Below are positions 4,666 through 6,363 of a stretch of DNA of 6,363 nucleotides, in pieces. The DNA comes from Bifidobacteriaceae bacterium. GTDB lineage: Bacteria; Actinomycetota; Actinomycetes; Actinomycetales; WQXJ01. The DNA lies in assembly GCA_031258055.1 (NCBI GenBank), contig JAIRNM010000282.1, forward strand, positions 1-6,363. The letters are read 5' to 3'. A program made the position numbers and the translations under genes. Position 1 is the stretch's first letter. Each line of letters starts with the position of its first letter. The notes under the pieces were generated by a model, which searched no databases, was not told the origin of the DNA, and saw nothing but the letters and a program-made list of their open reading frames with translations.

Positions 4666-6363
4666 CTAGTCTCTCATGGTTCGGGTGGACGAGTCAACGG
4701 GGGCTCCCAGCGCGACGGCTTCGAGTGCTTGGGCCGCGTCTGTCGCAAGTTCTTGGGCTCGGCTGATCGCGGACTCGATGCGTTGGACTTCAAGTTCCCT
4801 GGTGGCGATCTGCCCGGCTGGCTCTCCGGCTCGGCGGGCGCGTCCCAGAGCCTGGCTGTGGCTGCGGAGCATCCGTTGGAACGCCCCCAAGGCGCTCTTC
4901 TTTGGCTGGCTTTGGTCGCAGCCCAGGCAAACCATCCCTTTGGGGCAATGCTCGCCTGTTGGCAGTACGCACAGGTGGGTGCCCATGTCGCGCAGCGAAA
5001 AGTCCCGGTTGAACGTCTCCCACTCGCCGCTGGTGGGGGCTTTGAACGCTTCGGCGCCGTAGACGTCGAGGTAGAGTCCCCGCATCGCTTTGCGGTAGCC
5101 CTCGACCAGGTGGTCTGGGTAGAGCTTGGCGTAGATCATGACGGTGTTGATCGTCGCGTGGCCGAGCAGCGCCTGGATGATGTGGACCGGTGTGTGGGCG
5201 TTGAGGTGTTCCGACGCGAACACTCGGCGGCAGTCATGCGGGGTCAGGACCAGGGGCGTCCCGTCGGCGTGGCGGGCTTGGGCCTGCTCGGACACCCAGC
5301 GCAGACGACCGCGGATGGTGTTGGTGTTCAACGCTATGGGGTGGCGCATGGCCTGCAGCAGATATGGCGCCGTGGGGAGGGGCCGTTTCTCGTGTTCGTC
5401 GCGCCGGTCGACGGGCGGGACCTGCGTGGTCCCGTAGAAGCTCTTGACGTGGCGGATGATTTCGGCGATGACCCGGCCGAGCTGGTCGCCGACCGGGATG
5501 ACGCGGGCGGTGCCGAATTTGCTGGGTTTGACGTGCAGCATGAAGTAGACCTGCCCGTCGGGCAGGGAGCGTTTCAACACGTCGAAGGTCGTCAACTCGC
5601 AGGCTTCCTCGATCCTGAGCCCCGAGGTGACAAGGAGTTCGATCAGCGCCCAGTCCCAGAACGCCAGACGTTCCGCTGTGGCGGATTGTTTGCTGGCGGG
5701 GTCGGTTGCGAGCGACCGCTCGGCGTCGTGCCAGCGGCGCAGCGCGAAGGCCCTGATGCTTGGCAGTTCGCGTTGCAGGTCGAGCACAGTGGAGGTCATG
5801 CGCGCGCGTTGCCGTTTGCGGGCGTTCTTGAGGCCGGCGTCGAGCAGTTCGTGGCGTGTCAGCACCACTGTCGCGGGTGCCTGCCCGGCGAGCGGGGACC
5901 CCGGCTCGGCCGCCCAGGAGGACAAATCGGAGAAGAACGTCTTGACCTCGCTGGCCCACGAATAGGCGGTCGTCCGGTCGGCTGTGCCCTTCGACTGCGA
6001 GGACCGTTGCACGGCGCGGGCCAACCCGACCGCGTGGGGGATGAAACCGCGTGCTTGCGCGGCGGTGATTTGCGCGCACGACGCCGTGTCGGGGAACTCC
6101 TGGGCGATGTACCGGAAGAAGTGGCCCAGCGATATGGCTTTGTGCCGCAGCGTGGAGTAGTTGTCGGACAGCCGCCGGGCGTAGGCGTCGAGGTACGCGC
6201 TCACGGTGCTGGTGAACGGCTCGGGCACGCCGTGGATCTTGGCGAGGTCGCGCGGGCTGTGGCGCGGCCGGGTCAGGCGCCGGGCGATGCCGGTCCTGGG
6301 CGTGCGGTCGAGCACTCCGAGTTGGCACAGCAACACGTCGAGCACGTCCCCGCCTTTGGTGTT
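4666..6363 (-). CDS. Large tyrosine recombinase (Tn554 TnpB / recombinase-trio type), 5' end open
   Basis: The frame runs off the right edge without a stop. The first start in the window is GTG at 6343-6345 (559 residues), but six more in-frame codons precede it, so the true N-terminus may be further out. Numbered from that GTG, residues ~45-145 are a core-binding (SAM-like) domain (STVSAYLDAYARRLSDNY) and ~225-425 are the catalytic domain. All tyrosine recombinase catalytic residues are visible: R244 (SGLRIEEACEL), a Lys at 273 or 276 (VKPSKFGTARVIPV), H370-x2-R373 (PHDCRRVFASEHL), H396 (LLGHATINTVM) and the nucleophile Y405 (MIYAKLYPDH). A Cys-rich extension, C459-x7-C467-x5-C473-x2-C476, follows, then a charged, probably coiled-coil helix (~490-545). 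Such an extension is typical of the large recombinases of Tn554-like transposons and recombinase-in-trio elements, not of phage integrases. It should catalyse strand exchange through a 3'-phosphotyrosine intermediate. The coding region contains no TTA, CTA or TCA codons, so the opposite strand is fully open. Confidence 0.9.
   Translation of the reverse strand, partial: NTKGGDVLDVLLCQLGVLDRTPRTGIARRLTRPRHSPRDLAKIHGVPEPFTSTVSAYLDAYARRLSDNYSTLRHKAISLGHFFRYIAQEFPDTASCAQITAAQARGFIPHAVGLARAVQRSSQSKGTADRTTAYSWASEVKTFFSDLSSWAAEPGSPLAGQAPATVVLTRHELLDAGLKNARKRQRARMTSTVLDLQRELPSIRAFALRRWHDAERSLATDPASKQSATAERLAFWDWALIELLVTSGLRIEEACELTTFDVLKRSLPDGQVYFMLHVKPSKFGTARVIPVGDQLGRVIAEIIRHVKSFYGTTQVPPVDRRDEHEKRPLPTAPYLLQAMRHPIALNTNTIRGRLRWVSEQAQARHADGTPLVLTPHDCRRVFASEHLNAHTPVHIIQALLGHATINTVMIYAKLYPDHLVEGYRKAMRGLYLDVYGAEAFKAPTSGEWETFNRDFSLRDMGTHLCVLPTGEHCPKGMVCLGCDQSQPKKSALGAFQRMLRSHSQALGRARRAGEPAGQIATRELEVQRIESAISRAQELATDAAQALEAVALGAPVDSSTRTMRD

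Larger units (their letters stand above)
4633..6363. mobile_element. End of a tyrosine-recombinase element inserted in ardC (other end outside window)
   Basis: The left boundary is inferred to lie between about 4628 and 4640, where ArdC-like coding sequence ends (VWD at 4621-4629) and unrelated sequence begins. The only gene visible inside points outward toward this end and stops about 33 bases from the boundary, the compact layout expected of a transposon terminus. The far end, any partner recombinases and any cargo are beyond base 6363. Because only one end is visible, terminal inverted repeats or a target duplication cannot be tested. Tn554-type elements typically leave no duplication. Confidence 0.6.

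Noticed and set aside
5234..6328. 364-codon minus-strand open frame in another phase of the recombinase region
   Set aside because: Arg/Pro/Ala-rich shadow. The overlapping frame carries all tyrosine recombinase catalytic residues.
1..6363. CRISPR array, tRNA or rRNA genes
   Set aside because: No regularly spaced repeats and no recognisable tRNA or rRNA sequence seen; nearly all of the window is accounted for by protein-coding genes.

Overview
The window is high-GC DNA with GTG starts, strong purine-rich ribosome binding sites and actinobacterial-looking proteins. An actinomycete chromosome or large mobile island is the likeliest source, but nothing here fixes the genus. It is accessory DNA: a phage-defence cassette, a lone HNH nuclease gene, a broken anti-restriction gene and a transposon-type recombinase lie side by side.

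Bases 1-3340 (+ strand) hold the core of a DISARM anti-phage system, in order: the 3' end of drmA (SNF2-like helicase, cut by the left edge), drmB (DUF1998 protein, 718-2559) and drmC (phospholipase-D-fold protein, 2561-3340). The stop and start of drmA/drmB overlap by 4 bases and drmB/drmC are 1 base apart. Each downstream start has its own Shine-Dalgarno sequence, so this is a tight, translationally coupled operon. No methyltransferase gene follows drmC. If this is a complete DISARM locus, drmD and drmM must lie upstream of base 1.

Bases 3366-4118 (- strand) encode an HNH-type nuclease of about 250 residues, converging on drmC with only 25 bases between the two stop codons. Its GC content looks lower than that of its neighbours, suggesting separate acquisition.

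Bases 4119-4188 are a short divergent intergenic region dominated by a 51-base imperfect palindrome (4133-4183). Its right arm contains the ribosome binding site of the next gene, so the transcript could fold to hide that site.

Bases 4189 to about 4632 (+ strand) encode the N-terminal ssDNA-binding domain of an ArdC-like anti-restriction protein. Family similarity stops abruptly near 4630, where a foreign element begins. Its one visible gene (4666-6363, - strand, open at the right edge) is a large tyrosine recombinase with all catalytic residues and a Cys-rich C-terminal extension, resembling the large recombinases of Tn554-type or recombinase-trio elements. The interrupted reading frame meets no stop before the window ends, so automated gene calling may report a spurious large fusion.

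Taken together, this is a defence island where DISARM, a candidate nuclease and a disrupted anti-restriction gene sit beside a recombinase-carrying element. DISARM itself is a described system. The less ordinary signals are the RBS-enclosing palindrome, the HNH gene beside drmC, and the insertion into ardC.
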